Shown here: piece after piece, positions 47,611 through 59,790 of the stretch
Position numbering within the stretch: the stretch's first letter is position 1
How the letters are laid out: the number at the start of each line of letters is the position of its first letter
Assembly (NCBI RefSeq): GCF_033807575.1
Contig: NW_026907803.1
Location: 496,001 to 560,000, forward strand
Direction of reading: 5' to 3'
Source: Cydia pomonella
Taxonomy: Eukaryota > Arthropoda > Insecta > Lepidoptera > Tortricidae
DNA: 64,000 nt
The notes under the pieces: generated by a model
Database searches by the model: none
What the model was told of the DNA's origin: nothing
What the model saw: only the letters and a program-made list of their open reading frames with translations
Translations under genes and position numbers: made by a program

Positions 47611-48358
47611 TCACGAGCATACGTCTAAAAGCGCACTTTTTAAAATTTGTAACTCAGCGATTCCTTTTTGTTTATTTTAAACTTACAGCAAATTAAAATT
47701 CAAAAACATGATATCTTCGATCACGATCACGTACATCCATCTCGCTCACGCTTACGCTCAGTGAGAAAAGAGAAGAAGAACATGATCCTACGGGGCCTTA
47801 AACATAATTTAGACATTCAGTAAATAAAGTTGAGCAGACCTTAACACGCATTTGAGATTTGAATTTAACTACCTAATGATGGCTCAACGAAACGTTCCAA
47901 AGAAAACATTGACTAAAGGTCATTGATTTCGATTATTTCTGATCCTGACGAGATGCATTTGATGAAAATCAACTGATAAAAAAAAATTATCCGTAAAACC
48001 CACCCAGATAATTTGCTTATTTGCTATTGCTTGCGGTTTTTATTTCAGCAATAATATTGCTGTTTATGTATATCTAAAAGTGTTCAATTAGCTACGTAAT
48101 GCAATACTAAAGCAAATTATAAGATAACGTAATAAGTATTCAATTTCTCGGGAAGAAGCCAAATAAAAGTAATTCTTTAAAACAGTAACACTAATCATTC
48201 ATGAACAAATTTAACCGCACCACACATCGATAAATGACGACCTTACCTACCTACACCTTTACCTTTTTTTTTTACGTACCTTTTTCTTTGTAACTGCCAG
48301 TACTTAAAAATCCTTCATTTTTCCTAACCAAAAATAAAAAATTAAATTAAGCATCCAC

Positions 48359-48799
48359 TTAAGAGGCTGTCAATACCTAAAGCGCGCACACTGTCTATTT
48401 GTATCGGAGTAAATGAGATAGCACTGTCGCATGTTACTGGGCCTGGGCAACGGTATAATAAGAAAAATATTTAAATAAAAAAAAGTGGATTATTAGTGTA
48501 ATATTTTACTCAATAGCGGTTTAGATATAAATGTTTTGAAATTGTGATTTTAATTGCAGAGCCATAAGTCAAAACAATAAAGACATAGAACCGTTTAATT
48601 GTGATTTTAAGACCAATCTTTGCAATTATTTTCTATCGAACCGATTTTGTTCAATCATGTATCGAGTACAACCACGGTCATTGAAATATAATTAATATGA
48701 ACATATATTTTTCTTACGTGACTAAAACAAATAGTCTTTCTTAAAAAACTGTTTAAGTAACATCAATTTCAAGGACATTGGGTGTTGACAGCCTCTTAA
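48359..48799. mobile_element. TTAA-flanked non-autonomous transposon (piggyBac-like target)
   Basis: TTAA at 48359-48362 and 48796-48799 bounds a 433-bp element with inverted ends gaggctgtcaatacc and ggtgttgacagcctc. The inside is AT-rich with no transposase. TTAA duplication is the hallmark of piggyBac-type insertion, though these termini do not start with the usual CC(C/T). Confidence 0.75.
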
Positions 48800-49545
48800 G
48801 GGTACCCAGCAAGCTCAGTTCTCCATCAAACGTAGTTACGCTCTCATTTTAAAACGACTAGCTAGATTGCTCTGAAACTGAAACTTTGTACTTACACTAA
48901 AATAAGGTATATCTAGTGATGTAATTAGTTTATGTACTATATGTATACAATCCAACACGTAGTTTTAACATAAGAACGAAACTCCGTTTGTATGGGAAGG
49001 TGAAATTCGGCTGAGTTTGCCGGAGACTCTTTAAAGATGGTACTTACTAAAATTCTCCTAGTAAAACAAATTCATCAGATGATTATTCATTTGTTACTTG
49101 TATCACAATGTACCTAACCAATGTGACAAACGCCTTACACATTGACATTGAGTAGTTTCATGACACGTTAGTCATTTTTATCTTTGCAGCGATCATTTGA
49201 TTAAGCTGGCACATTTGTAAAGATCTATTTGTTAATACCAAACAATTTCTCAATCCAACCCGCCCGAGCTTTGAGTCAAAGTAAAAATGACAACTCTCTC
49301 CGTAGTGTTAATTGTAATATAAATTTGGTTCGATCTTTAAAATTGTTAATGTATTCTTGTTGTCTAATCGTATTCAATAACACAAATGACTCGTCTTGTT
49401 TCGCATAAAGTACCTACTAATCTGGCGCCCGATTCGGATTTCAATTTATTGTTCTGAAACTATTATGGTTTTGATCTTTCAGTTGTCAAATGTGATATTT
49501 CTGGACCACAAATGTCACTTTAGACAGAGTAGAGCCAGATTAGTA

Positions 49546-49802
49546 GGTACTTTATGCGAAAACAAGAAATAAAAATCAGAATCGTGCTCCTGAACTAATT
49601 TCAAAGTATTTAGGTGCCGAGTAACTGTCAACACTGAGGACGTTTTTATCATATTTCCTAAACCTCCAAGATTAGAAGGTACTTTATGCGAAAACAAGAA
49701 ATAAAAATCAAAATCGTGCTCCTGAACTCATTTCAAAGTATTTAGGTGCCGAGTAACTGTCAACACAGAGGACGTTTTTACCATATTTCCTAAACCTCCA
49801 AT
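49546..49802. repeat. Tandem duplication of a 132-bp unit with an opposing flanking arm
   Basis: The phrase ggtactttatgcgaaaacaa recurs at 49546 and 49678, and the following about 125 bp (cgtgctcctgaact, tttaggtgccgagtaactgt, catatttcctaaacctcca) are nearly identical in both. An inverted copy of the first bases (cgcataaagtacctactaat) sits at about 49408-49427, so the duplication grew at the edge of a foldback element. Confidence 0.85.
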
Positions 49803-50787
49803 GTCAGAAAATATAACCTGCTCTGCAGCTGTCGTATTTATTCACTAATTTATTATTAGTGCCCCTGAAAGCTCTGACCTTAATTACGCATCATCTATTT
49901 TATTATATTTGCAGTGTTGGCAATAAGACCCAGAACTAAGTACAGTTAGCAATATGAAACGCATCCCGTTGGATGGTATATTCATCTCAGTGAGTAGTGT
50001 ATGTGTGTGTGGAGGATTTCCGTTTTGGAAATGTCTTACAAATGACCCATTTTTACTGCTCTTGATAGCAGATAAGTAGTGCTAAAAGCCTAATGTTAAT
50101 AAATCAATTTTAATGTTCTAAAGCTGCTTTATAAGTCCAACTCGCACATCATCAAAGTTTATTGGATTTATATTACCTACGCAGCCAGTTGACAATGAAA
50201 GAAATTCAATATACGTAACCAAAATATTTTCCATCATTAGTGGTCCCATGTCAACAAATAATTAACATGTGAGATTTTTAGGCACGGTGGGAGTGTCGGC
50301 GAGACGACCCCGTGGGTTGCCGGACCACTTTCACTGAGCACTCATAACGGCGCAGTGCGGGCGCCGAAGACACGCTTCGAGAAGCGTTCGCTGTGATTTA
50401 CGTCACTGTACTCAGATTACGTACGCGTCGGAGCCCATAAGCCTTTTGACAATGAGGCGGAGATTCGACCGTGAAGTATGAACAACATACCTACACAGAG
50501 AGCATGATGTGCTAATCTGTACCTAGTCTGTAGCCCAATCTTAATTGCTACAACGGGTAATTCGTTTACTTTTAAAATACATAAACAGCACATTTTTATG
50601 ATCATTAAAGATCAAAACTGTACGCCGCCGTGCGTGATTATGCGTTTCAAAACAAACAATATTTCTACGTATGACGTATAGGTTTACAAAATAAAAATGT
50701 TTTGCCTATGAGTATACCTGCTCTTGTGCATTACATTAACTTGAGTCAATCGGTATTTATGTTTGTTGCTTGTAGCTATAACCACTA

Positions 50788-50934
50788 ACAGGCGTATTCG
50801 AATTTTAATTATTCGATCGGTTTTCGATATGATATCTACTGATCTGTCAATATCAAAAGTGACGTTTTTGATCGCTTTTTACACTGACAGATCATTATCA
50901 TATCGGAAACATATCGAAAATTCAATTACGCCTG
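50788..50934. mobile_element. Foldback MITE
   Basis: Ends acaggcgtattcgaatttt and aaaattcaattacgcctgt; inner arms tcgatatgatatct/atatcggaaacatatcga and gatctgtca/tgacagatc. 147 bp. Confidence 0.82.
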
Positions 50935-51946
50935 TAATTTGTTGAGGATATAGGATTTAATATGTAATGGGATATTATGTGTTATTTGTTTATAGGAAAG
51001 AAAAAGCACAGAGCAATGTCATTTCGATCGAATTAGCCTAACTGAGGGTAAGCACTCGTACCTTCATCTTATATACTAATGGCAATAACCTAATAATATC
51101 ACTATTAGGTATTTTCCCCATTAGTATGTAGTAGGGGAGGCCGGGTATACAACCATATACATATACTAAACGACCACTAAACGAACGAAAAAGTTTATCG
51201 ACTTATATATTACAAAAAGAAAGAAGCCTCTTGCAATCTTTAGACACCGGTAGATGAACTGATTCGTTCGTTTAGTTGTTTATTATGGTTGCTGTGACCA
51301 CCAACCTCTGGCACAACCATGCCACAGTCTCCCGTATTCTGTTTCTGATGCTTAGCTCCCAGGGTTACTTACGGACCTCTATTTGTCCTTAATATGTCAT
51401 CACTATAAATCCTCACATTCCTATAAAAGGTCGACAACGTTTTCGATAGCCGTTTGTATAATTGAATAAAGTTAAGTAAGGAAGTAAGTGTATTTAAATG
51501 GAATTAAATAAAGCGCACATTTGCAATGCCAATCAAACAATAAACCAATTTGTTCAAGTAAATTTGTTATACAGTCTATTGATTCAACAAGGCGATCGCA
51601 CCGGCCCAATGGCTACAAGGGGCAAGGCCACTCAATCAACTTTTTTATTCTTTGTCTCCAATGAACAATGAACCGCCACGTGCACACGTCGTGGTGACAA
51701 ACCTCCTAAATGCTATTATTGTATCGCCAACGGCATGTCACACTTATTAAATAAAATTAAAACATGAATTACCTGCCATATGTTACATACATTGTTTTGT
51801 TTTATATTATTAACGTCTTGCTATCGCAAATCAGTAGCCACTGACGCAAATGTCTCACGACTCGCATCCCCGCGTTACAGCATAAACCGATACTCTGCCA
51901 AGGATAGTTTCAATAACAGTAACAAAAATCTATTGCTAGTTTTATG

Positions 51947-52745
51947 TTTTACTAGCTGTTGCCCACGACTTCGTTTGCGTGGATTTATTATTTCCCGATA
52001 CACTCTTTAATTTCAACCCCTTTTTAACCTTTTTACCCCTATAAAGAGTTCTTATAATGAGCCACTGAGTGAAGCCAATGAATGAGTTTTCAAAAGCACT
52101 TCATTTTTTTTTCTACCTTTATATACCACGACGGTGGCAAACAAGCATAGGGCCTGCCTGATGGTAAGCAGTCAACGCAGCCTATCTCATATTGAGTGTT
52201 TCTTCCTCCGAATTTCCCTCCCTACTCAATTGTGTTCGTTACAAACTTTCTACCCCTTTTAATAGGGTACCTAGTGGGGGATAAATTTTCAACAACGCTG
52301 AAATTACTTTTCTCGTATTTCATGTGATGTCTTATTACGAAGTTTTAAGTTCTCAACCTAATATAAAACTTGATTCCCATACAAAATTTCATCCTCCTCA
52401 ACCCCCTTAGGGGATGAATTTCCTAAAACGCTTAATTTTTTTTAACGCTTAAATTAATTTTATTCTATTTTATGTATACGAAATTTCGAGTTCCTAGCTG
52501 TAATTTAAAAAAAAATCCCCATATTAACATTCATTCTTCTTTCAACGCCCTTGGAGGATGAATTTCTAAAAATGATGAGTGATGACATCGCTTTTTTTCT
52601 ATTTTAATATAACACCTTTACACGAAGTTTCAAGTTTCTAGCTTATAATAATATCGCTTCTTATCTTTTGTACACTTTATACATAAATGCAACTTAATGT
52701 GCAAATTTCAACTTTCTAGCTATTGTTGTTTCAGTTGTGCGATGA
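51947..52745. repeat. Dispersed lepidopteran repeat, 'actagctgttgcccacgac' type
   Basis: Starts tactagctgttgcccacgac with ttcgtttgcgtgga, then pyrimidine-rich ccccttttaacc-type repeats and several fatigued copies of aagttttaagttctc-type sequence. It is interrupted at about 52128-52190 by another repeat (cggtggcaaacaagcata and gcctgatggtaagcagtc). Confidence 0.55.
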
Positions 52746-55038
52746 TGAATCAGTCAGTTTATTAATGCATCACCATACATTAGGCATTTATTTGTTATTT
52801 ATTACAAAATGGTCTCCGCTTTCGACTTCGTTATTTTAAAAATATTAACACCATTTCAATCAATTTCGGCTCAATCTCATCTACGCCTCTGCTAAGCAGG
52901 GCAATGCAACAGCATATCCCAAGGTTCCCAAGAAGGTAATTATTATGGACTACAGTGTGAGCCATGGTTTTTATACCCAATTTATCTTTGAATAGATGCT
53001 GAATAAATAAAAAAGTAAAGTAATTTAGAAGAAAAAAACGAAAGTAATAAACAAAATTCTTTCCAGTTGGTGACGTATGTACGCAACTGCTTCTGTCTAC
53101 TCGACAAAACTTATTTACCTAACCACGCTTGACAAGTGCCATTTATTAAAAAGCTTTTATTTTAACACATTAATCGCTGGTCAGTCTCTGACCACACCCA
53201 CTATGGCTACCGACCGGCGACATAGCGTATGAAAATATCTTTCGGTAACTCAGAGCCTGTTTCACACAGATTTCCGTCAAAGGTGGTATCCTAAGAATGC
53301 GAGCCAGTAGAAATTGCGTTCTATGGATGCCTTGCTACTGTTAAATAAGTTCTGTTATCTTTATCTATTACATACTTACAAAAGTATTTAAATAATAAAT
53401 TGAAACATGACAATCTATTAAGTATAAGTTTCATTTTGTGATAAGAAATACTACTTAGGTCATACTGAAAGTTTTTATAATCTCAAAAACTGCAGTAGGT
53501 ATGTAACATTTTATTTTATATTTCTATTTCTTAATCCTTGCTAACACTCCGTTCATATTTTCTTTAAAATAATAATTATTATTTTCTTTATCGTGAAAAG
53601 TGCAAGGCCCATTTTTCTAGAGGCACTCTTTGTATAAAAATTTCAGCCATCAGGGATTTTGCATCGAGCTTTTAGGGTATCGTTAAGTTCATTATCTGGA
53701 ATATACATGAGCATTTTTTTTTTACTTGACTCACTTGGATACCTGAAATTGTCTGAATGATTATTAAAAGCACACAGCAGCAATTTTATTTTGGACAATC
53801 ACTATTGGAGGACTTCTTTCTAGATTATCATACGTAAGACTAAGAAATAAGCAACTAAATGTATAAACCACAAATAGACGCACAAGAACTGAGCTTTATT
53901 GTAGTATAAAAGTTAAAAAGCCTGATATAAACTTGTTGTCGACTGAGGGCACATCGAAAGTCGTATAAAATTCTAATACGATTTTTTACCAGTAAAAATT
54001 TAAAAAACGGTCGACAAATTTTCAAATACAATGTACCTCGAAAAACAGATAAAGAGTTATACTTACCTATTTTTAATCAATAAAGGTTTTATTTCACTGC
54101 GTCATCTCTAAGTGGCTCATTATAAGAACTTTCAATATTGCCCACGTATCAATAAAAATTTATTAACTATGTACTTGATCGTGTATGATTACCATTGAGT
54201 GGAATTAAGTAATACTTAAACAAATAAGCAGGTGTCGCCTTGCACTAACCGCAACGTTACCGCCTGCTGTAGGTATACGATAGTATTGTTTCTTCCGATT
54301 CTTCTTAGGGCATGGTTACACCGGGTTAACAGAGCAAAATTTTGCACTCCACAGCGCATAATCATTTTTTTTTTCCATAGCCTCTACTAAAAAAGCTTTA
54401 CAAAGAAATGCTTAAAGTTAGATTCAAATTGTAGTCGACTTTCTTATTACTCCTAAAGACCCTGCTTAGCAAGGTATCCTCGGGGGTTAACGGCCTCATT
54501 TTGGTCTTGGATCAAGGCATTTCCGGACTGTAAAGTAGTCGCATACTTACGTACCTTCCGAATCGTAGGTATCGCCATGAACAGGAAAATATACATTTGG
54601 AACAAGTCCAATATGCCAATCCAGTGCTTGAATGCATAAAGAACTACTTTTAAAATCATTTAATTATACAAACATAATGTCAGCTGTTTCTGGATTTAAA
54701 AGGTTTTGAATTACATTGAGCGCTGCCACGAAAAACACAAGTAATTTTGTTTCAAGTCTATCTTCATGCTTCACTGGAAACAAGTGCCAATTTAATCAGC
54801 GATCTAATAATAAAGCGTATAACTTATCGACGGCAAAATCATGGCCAGTCCTTTCAATCGGCTACCAAGTACATAGCCTATTATTCAAAGCAAAGTGTCT
54901 GGTTTTAAATGGCACAAGCCACTAAAATAACACAGCGCACCACCATCGCCTTAAATTATAAAAGTATAAATTAAATATGAAACTAAATAGATAATATCAT
55001 ATTTGAAACATGTAATTGTACATACCTATAACTAATAA

Positions 55039-55274
55039 TACAGGGTGAAATTGTTATGTTTGACCATACTCTGAGGGGTGAATATTAGGTCACACTGAAC
55101 AACTTTTACTATCTCTCTAGGTATGTCTCATGCATTATGGTGAATCACATGCCAATATTTTCTATGGAACAGCTGAATTTTTTTTTCGCAATTTCGTGGC
55201 TGGCCCTATAGTTAAAGTAGAGTTGACCCATATACCCTCAGCGTATGGTCAAACATAACAAATTCCACGCTGTA
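55039..55274. mobile_element. Foldback element related to the 6061-6310 family
   Basis: Ends acagggtgaaattgttatgt and acataacaaattccacgctgt; arms ttgaccata and tatggtcaa. The centre (atattttctatggaacag and tttttttttcgcaatttcg) resembles the centre of the 6061-6310 element. Confidence 0.75.
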
Positions 55275-56899
55275 TGGTTTGCTTGTGGACTACCTTACTC
55301 AAGTCTATTACGTTTTATGACATAACAGCGATTACCTTACAGCAAGTCGCGTTAAGCCTGTGGTATCCGTCTAATATACAGTTTATAATATAGGTATATA
55401 ATATAGTATAAGTCGATTTCTAACCTAGACTTACACTCAAAGAGTAGTATAATATATGTATAGGACACCTACACCGTTTACATTAGATAGGTACCTGCCC
55501 ACTGTTTGTTTGCACTTATACTTGTTTAAGTTAAAACAATATTTTTGTAAGTTTTTTTTTGTATTCGCAGTAAAGCCGAGTGGGTGACCATACCTTTATA
55601 TGGTGTAAGGGTTACAGCACTGCCAATGCCACCGTGATCGCATTTTCCCTAGTACACGGTGCCCCATGAGGGCACTTCCCCCCATTTGCCTGACTGGCCT
55701 TACTTACAGGATAAGTACGAGTATGATAACAATAGGTAACAGTATATTTTAAATAGTCTCGTTGTTTTCAAACTAATATTATTTTTACAAAACCGGTTCA
55801 GGGCAATACACGAAGTAGGAACTGTAAGCGAGACAAGAAACCCGTAAAATGATTTTCAGTTTTTCTAACAGGTTTTACTGACTTTTTTAGCGGAAGTCAA
55901 TTTCGTGACGAAGGTGAAGGTTTTAAAGGTTTTTTCATGTTCCATGTATCGCGTGCCAGGTAGATCAGGAAAAAGTCAAGAGTGACCGCCACATGCGATG
56001 CTTGACTCACAACTTATTGAACCGATGACCTCAACCTCGGCCTTGAGATTTATACTCCTCAATAATCAAGTTCAAGACTACCGTGAAAAAGCCAGTTTTC
56101 TTAATGGACAGAAGAATATATTTGAAGTAAAATAAACGCTGAAATATTTGTAAATTATTCATCGTATAGTAAAATCTTTAAAATTTATTTGTAGTTTTAC
56201 ATGTAAGTAAACTGTATAATTATTGGTGCAATAAAGAATATTCACTTACTTACTTAAAATCTCACAAGTACTTAAAAGCTGACTAAGAAAAAAATTTAAA
56301 AATGAAGAGTCCTGGCAGTTTCATAATCTTATAGACAGTATTAGGTAACAATTTAGAACCCGCGACATAGATTACCTGTAGCTGTCGCAGGTTCTCAACT
56401 GTTACTTACCAATTTCCCTATATATATTTTTAATAAGTATTCATAAATTGTGTTTATATAAGCCAATGTGTCTGTGCACTCAGTTGTATGCAAGTGAGTC
56501 CCTAATATGCTAATAACGGCCGGGTAAACAATGAATGTTTAATGAGTCTACAGTAGCGACGTGATTTATATTCATGTGCGGCCTACAGCGGTTCAACAGG
56601 CTTTTATCACTCTGCATTGAACACCAATATACCTACACCTAGTTATAATTGCCGAAACCTTAGTAAATGAAAAAGCAATTTAAAAAAACCTTTAAAAAAC
56701 ATAATAGTAACGAATGCATTTACATAAAAGGGAGTCGCATGGTTTCTTTCGGATAAGCCATCATGTACTCCCAAATAAAATGTTTATTTATTACACAAAT
56801 TAAGTAATATAAATTGCATTGTAGGTTATTACATGGTATCACTGTGAAACAAAGATAATTAAGTATTTTTAAATATAGAGACTATACATCTCTATTGTA

Positions 56900-57075
56900 T
56901 TATAGTAATTATTTATTTTAAGATTTATTATAATGTAATGTTTACCCAGGTATTGGCTGTTGTATTTATAAATGTTGTTATGTATTTTTCATGTCATTAT
57001 ATGATGTATTGACTTGTAAAAGAACCCTTGAGGCCTACTTACAGAATAAATTTTTGAATTTTTTTTTTTTTTTTA
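56900..57075 (+). mobile_element. Non-LTR retrotransposon 3' end
   Basis: Ends ccttgaggcctacttacaga with ataaatttttgaattttttt and a T run; a UTR-like AT-rich lead precedes it. No open frame remains. Confidence 0.5.
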
Positions 57076-57534
57076 TAATAACATACAAAGCGCTCGGAGC
57101 TTTCGGAAGTTAACTCCTACTCAAAGATATTGACTTATAATATTACGTATTATACAATGCGCAGGCAAGCCTTAGATCCGGTGCGGTGAGAACATTTCTT
57201 TAAGAAGACATTTTTACCGCGTTTCCCGACAAATACCAGAGTTTCGTTTCACCGCTAGCTAAACGCATGCGGAATCGGATACGCGCATTGTTCACGTAAT
57301 TTATGTAGGTACGTGTAAATAAGTGCCTTTCTTTAGTGTCTTCAACGAAAGATCTAAATAGCTATTATTATATTGTGCCGAAACTTAAGACCCAAAGTTT
57401 TATCAAACATACCAACAGTTCACCAGCCTATTAACTTTAGTATGTCAATTTACAATGCGAGGTTGTCGTTCGATTGAATCATTAGTTCATTGCACTTGAA
57501 TTAAAGCTATTGTCTGTTTAGCCCTGGAATAAAA

Positions 57535-57772
57535 TAGTACATTACGATACAAGTGCGAAAAATAGGAAATTCGAAACGAGTGGCGATAAATTAAAACACG
57601 ACCGAAGGGAGTGTTTTAAATCGACACGAGTTGCGAATTACCTATTCGCACATGTATCGTACAACGTTTTACAGTACATATGGCCCTTTAAATGTTCGAC
57701 ACAGTAACATAATATGCTACTTCTCGCACTAGTGCTATAAAGTAGCCCCATATGTACTGTAAAGGTTTATTA
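57535..57772. mobile_element. Foldback-like dispersed repeat
   Basis: Contains cgatacaagtgcgaaaaata, gtggcgataaattaaaacac, gaccgaagggagtgttttaa, tcgacacgagttgcgaatta and gcacatgtatcgtac. The left arm is complementary to the right arm around a centre in the cgaccgaagggagtg region. I recognise it as a frequent lepidopteran repeat. Confidence 0.65.
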
Positions 57773-59512
57773 GATTGTTTCCTATCGCCAAAAGCGTGTA
57801 CTAATTACATTTTGGCTCACTAACTCGCTATTTAGCAGCTGGTGATTTCGCTACCTACACTAAGGGCCAGTGCCAGGCTAGAATATTCGCGCACAGATTC
57901 TGTTTCGTACCTAGTACTACGTTCGATCTAAGCCTATTAATAAATGTGTTACTTCAACCTGCTTTCGTCTTTCAAATACAATAGTCAAAATTAACTGCTC
58001 TTTATTAAAAATAAGTCTAAATTGCCACTATTGTATATACGTTCCTAATTTTATAAAACTTCAAATAGCTTATAAATAACACAAATAGAAGCATGTTATG
58101 ATAATCTCTGGATGTTATTGCTAGTATAAACGGTTATTAGTGTTATGACGTATCTTTGAATAAAACAAAATCCCTGTTTACACTGGTAAGACTTCCCTAG
58201 AGTTCTCTGCACCGGACCCGCGTCGGGCACGTGTTGGCTGCTACGCAAATCACTCATAACAATGTTAAATATATCATTTTTCCTCCCACTATAATCTTTA
58301 TTCTGAAAACCTATCCAAGGATGACCTGTATTATTATGGCTTCGACGAAAGAATTATCGACGCATCGGCTATGTCACGACGACGTCGTTAGTGCTTCTCC
58401 AGTGGCATTTAGAATGTAGCAGTCTCCGATAATTTACTTTAATATAAAACTACAATCTGCCTATCCTGTACCATATTTGTTTTTATGTGTTTTGTTTAAT
58501 AAAGAGTTTATATATACATACATACAATCCTTGTTTGAACTCGCAACTAGAAAATTAAATCTGTAGTATTTTGTTCCGGTCTATATTGTATAGGATATGA
58601 TAGCATGAATATATATACACGTAGATGCTATCAATCAATGATTCTTGGCTTTATTTGATATGTTAATACATTCGATAATTAACAGTAACATATAATACTA
58701 ACATTAAATCGTTGCAATAAAGTTCAAGAATGGTCAATTAACTGTGTCGGCGATGGTATAAATATAAAATATAAGCACAGAGTTTGGTAAGGGTCTGATC
58801 TGAAATGATCTACTCGTTCAGCCATTGCATTGCCATTATGAGTAGATTGTTATAAAACTAGTTCTAACCGTAGCACTTTAAAAAATGGTCCAATTATCTC
58901 AAACATTTTTGCAATATTTGGAATTCTAGTTTCTACCCAGCTTCTTAACTTTCGTTATGGTAATGTAGTGTCAATTTAACAAATGGACAGCACTACTGAA
59001 TTTCTAATGCATTTTTTATGATATTGCCAAAACGGAATCATCGCTTAAATTTGAATATGATTATTTTGGTATCTGTTAATTTTGAACATGAGATATACCA
59101 TATCGTACGTCAGATCCACACTCATACTAAAATCGTTCCAAGAAAAATACACCAGTTGTTGCGCTGGTGCCGCTATAACAGTCATCTTTTGATAAATGAT
59201 GTCAATCAATATTTTGATTATTTATTCATGCCATACTATATTTTGTATTTTGTAAATAATTTTAAAGTTCCATAGGTGACATAGTTGACCTATATAAATA
59301 ATGTCTAAAACAAAGCGTGTCCACTTTATACACATGCTTCTGGAAAATTACTCTATCTACGATATGTCGTTAAATGCGTCATATTGATCGTAAACGTCAA
59401 CGTGGAAAAAAAAACTTAGGTATAACAAGAAAAATTGCAATTGTATTAATGTAGTTAAACTCGGTACTCGGTATCGGTAAGAGATATATTTCGAAATGAC
59501 TAAAAGCATTTT

Positions 59513-59790
59513 GACGACCGATCTGGCCTAGTGGGTAGTGACCCTGCCTATGAAGCCGATGGTCCCGGGTTCAAATCCTGGTAAGGGCATTTATTCGTGT
59601 GATGAGCATGGATATTTGTTCCTGAGTCATGGGTGTTTTCTATGTATTTAAGTATTTATAAATATTTATATATTATATATACTTATCGTTGTCTAAGTAC
59701 CCTCAAGACAAGCCTTATTGAGCTTACTGTGGGACTTAGTCAATTTGTGTACTAATGTCCTATAATATTTATTATTATTTATTATTATTC
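59513..59790 (+). mobile_element. tRNA-headed SINE, copy 3 of 3
   Basis: The head gacgaccgatctggcctagt and tcccgggttcaaatcctggt (B-box) is followed by catggatatttgttcctgag and ttatcgttgtctaagtaccc, then a TTATTATTT tail. It is the full-length, plus-strand member of the family at 10199 and 27334. Confidence 0.9.

Noticed and set aside
54453..54659. 68-codon minus frame with a hydrophobic N-terminal part
   Set aside because: No domain and no partner exons; a donor-like GTACGTAAG at about 54554 is insufficient evidence.
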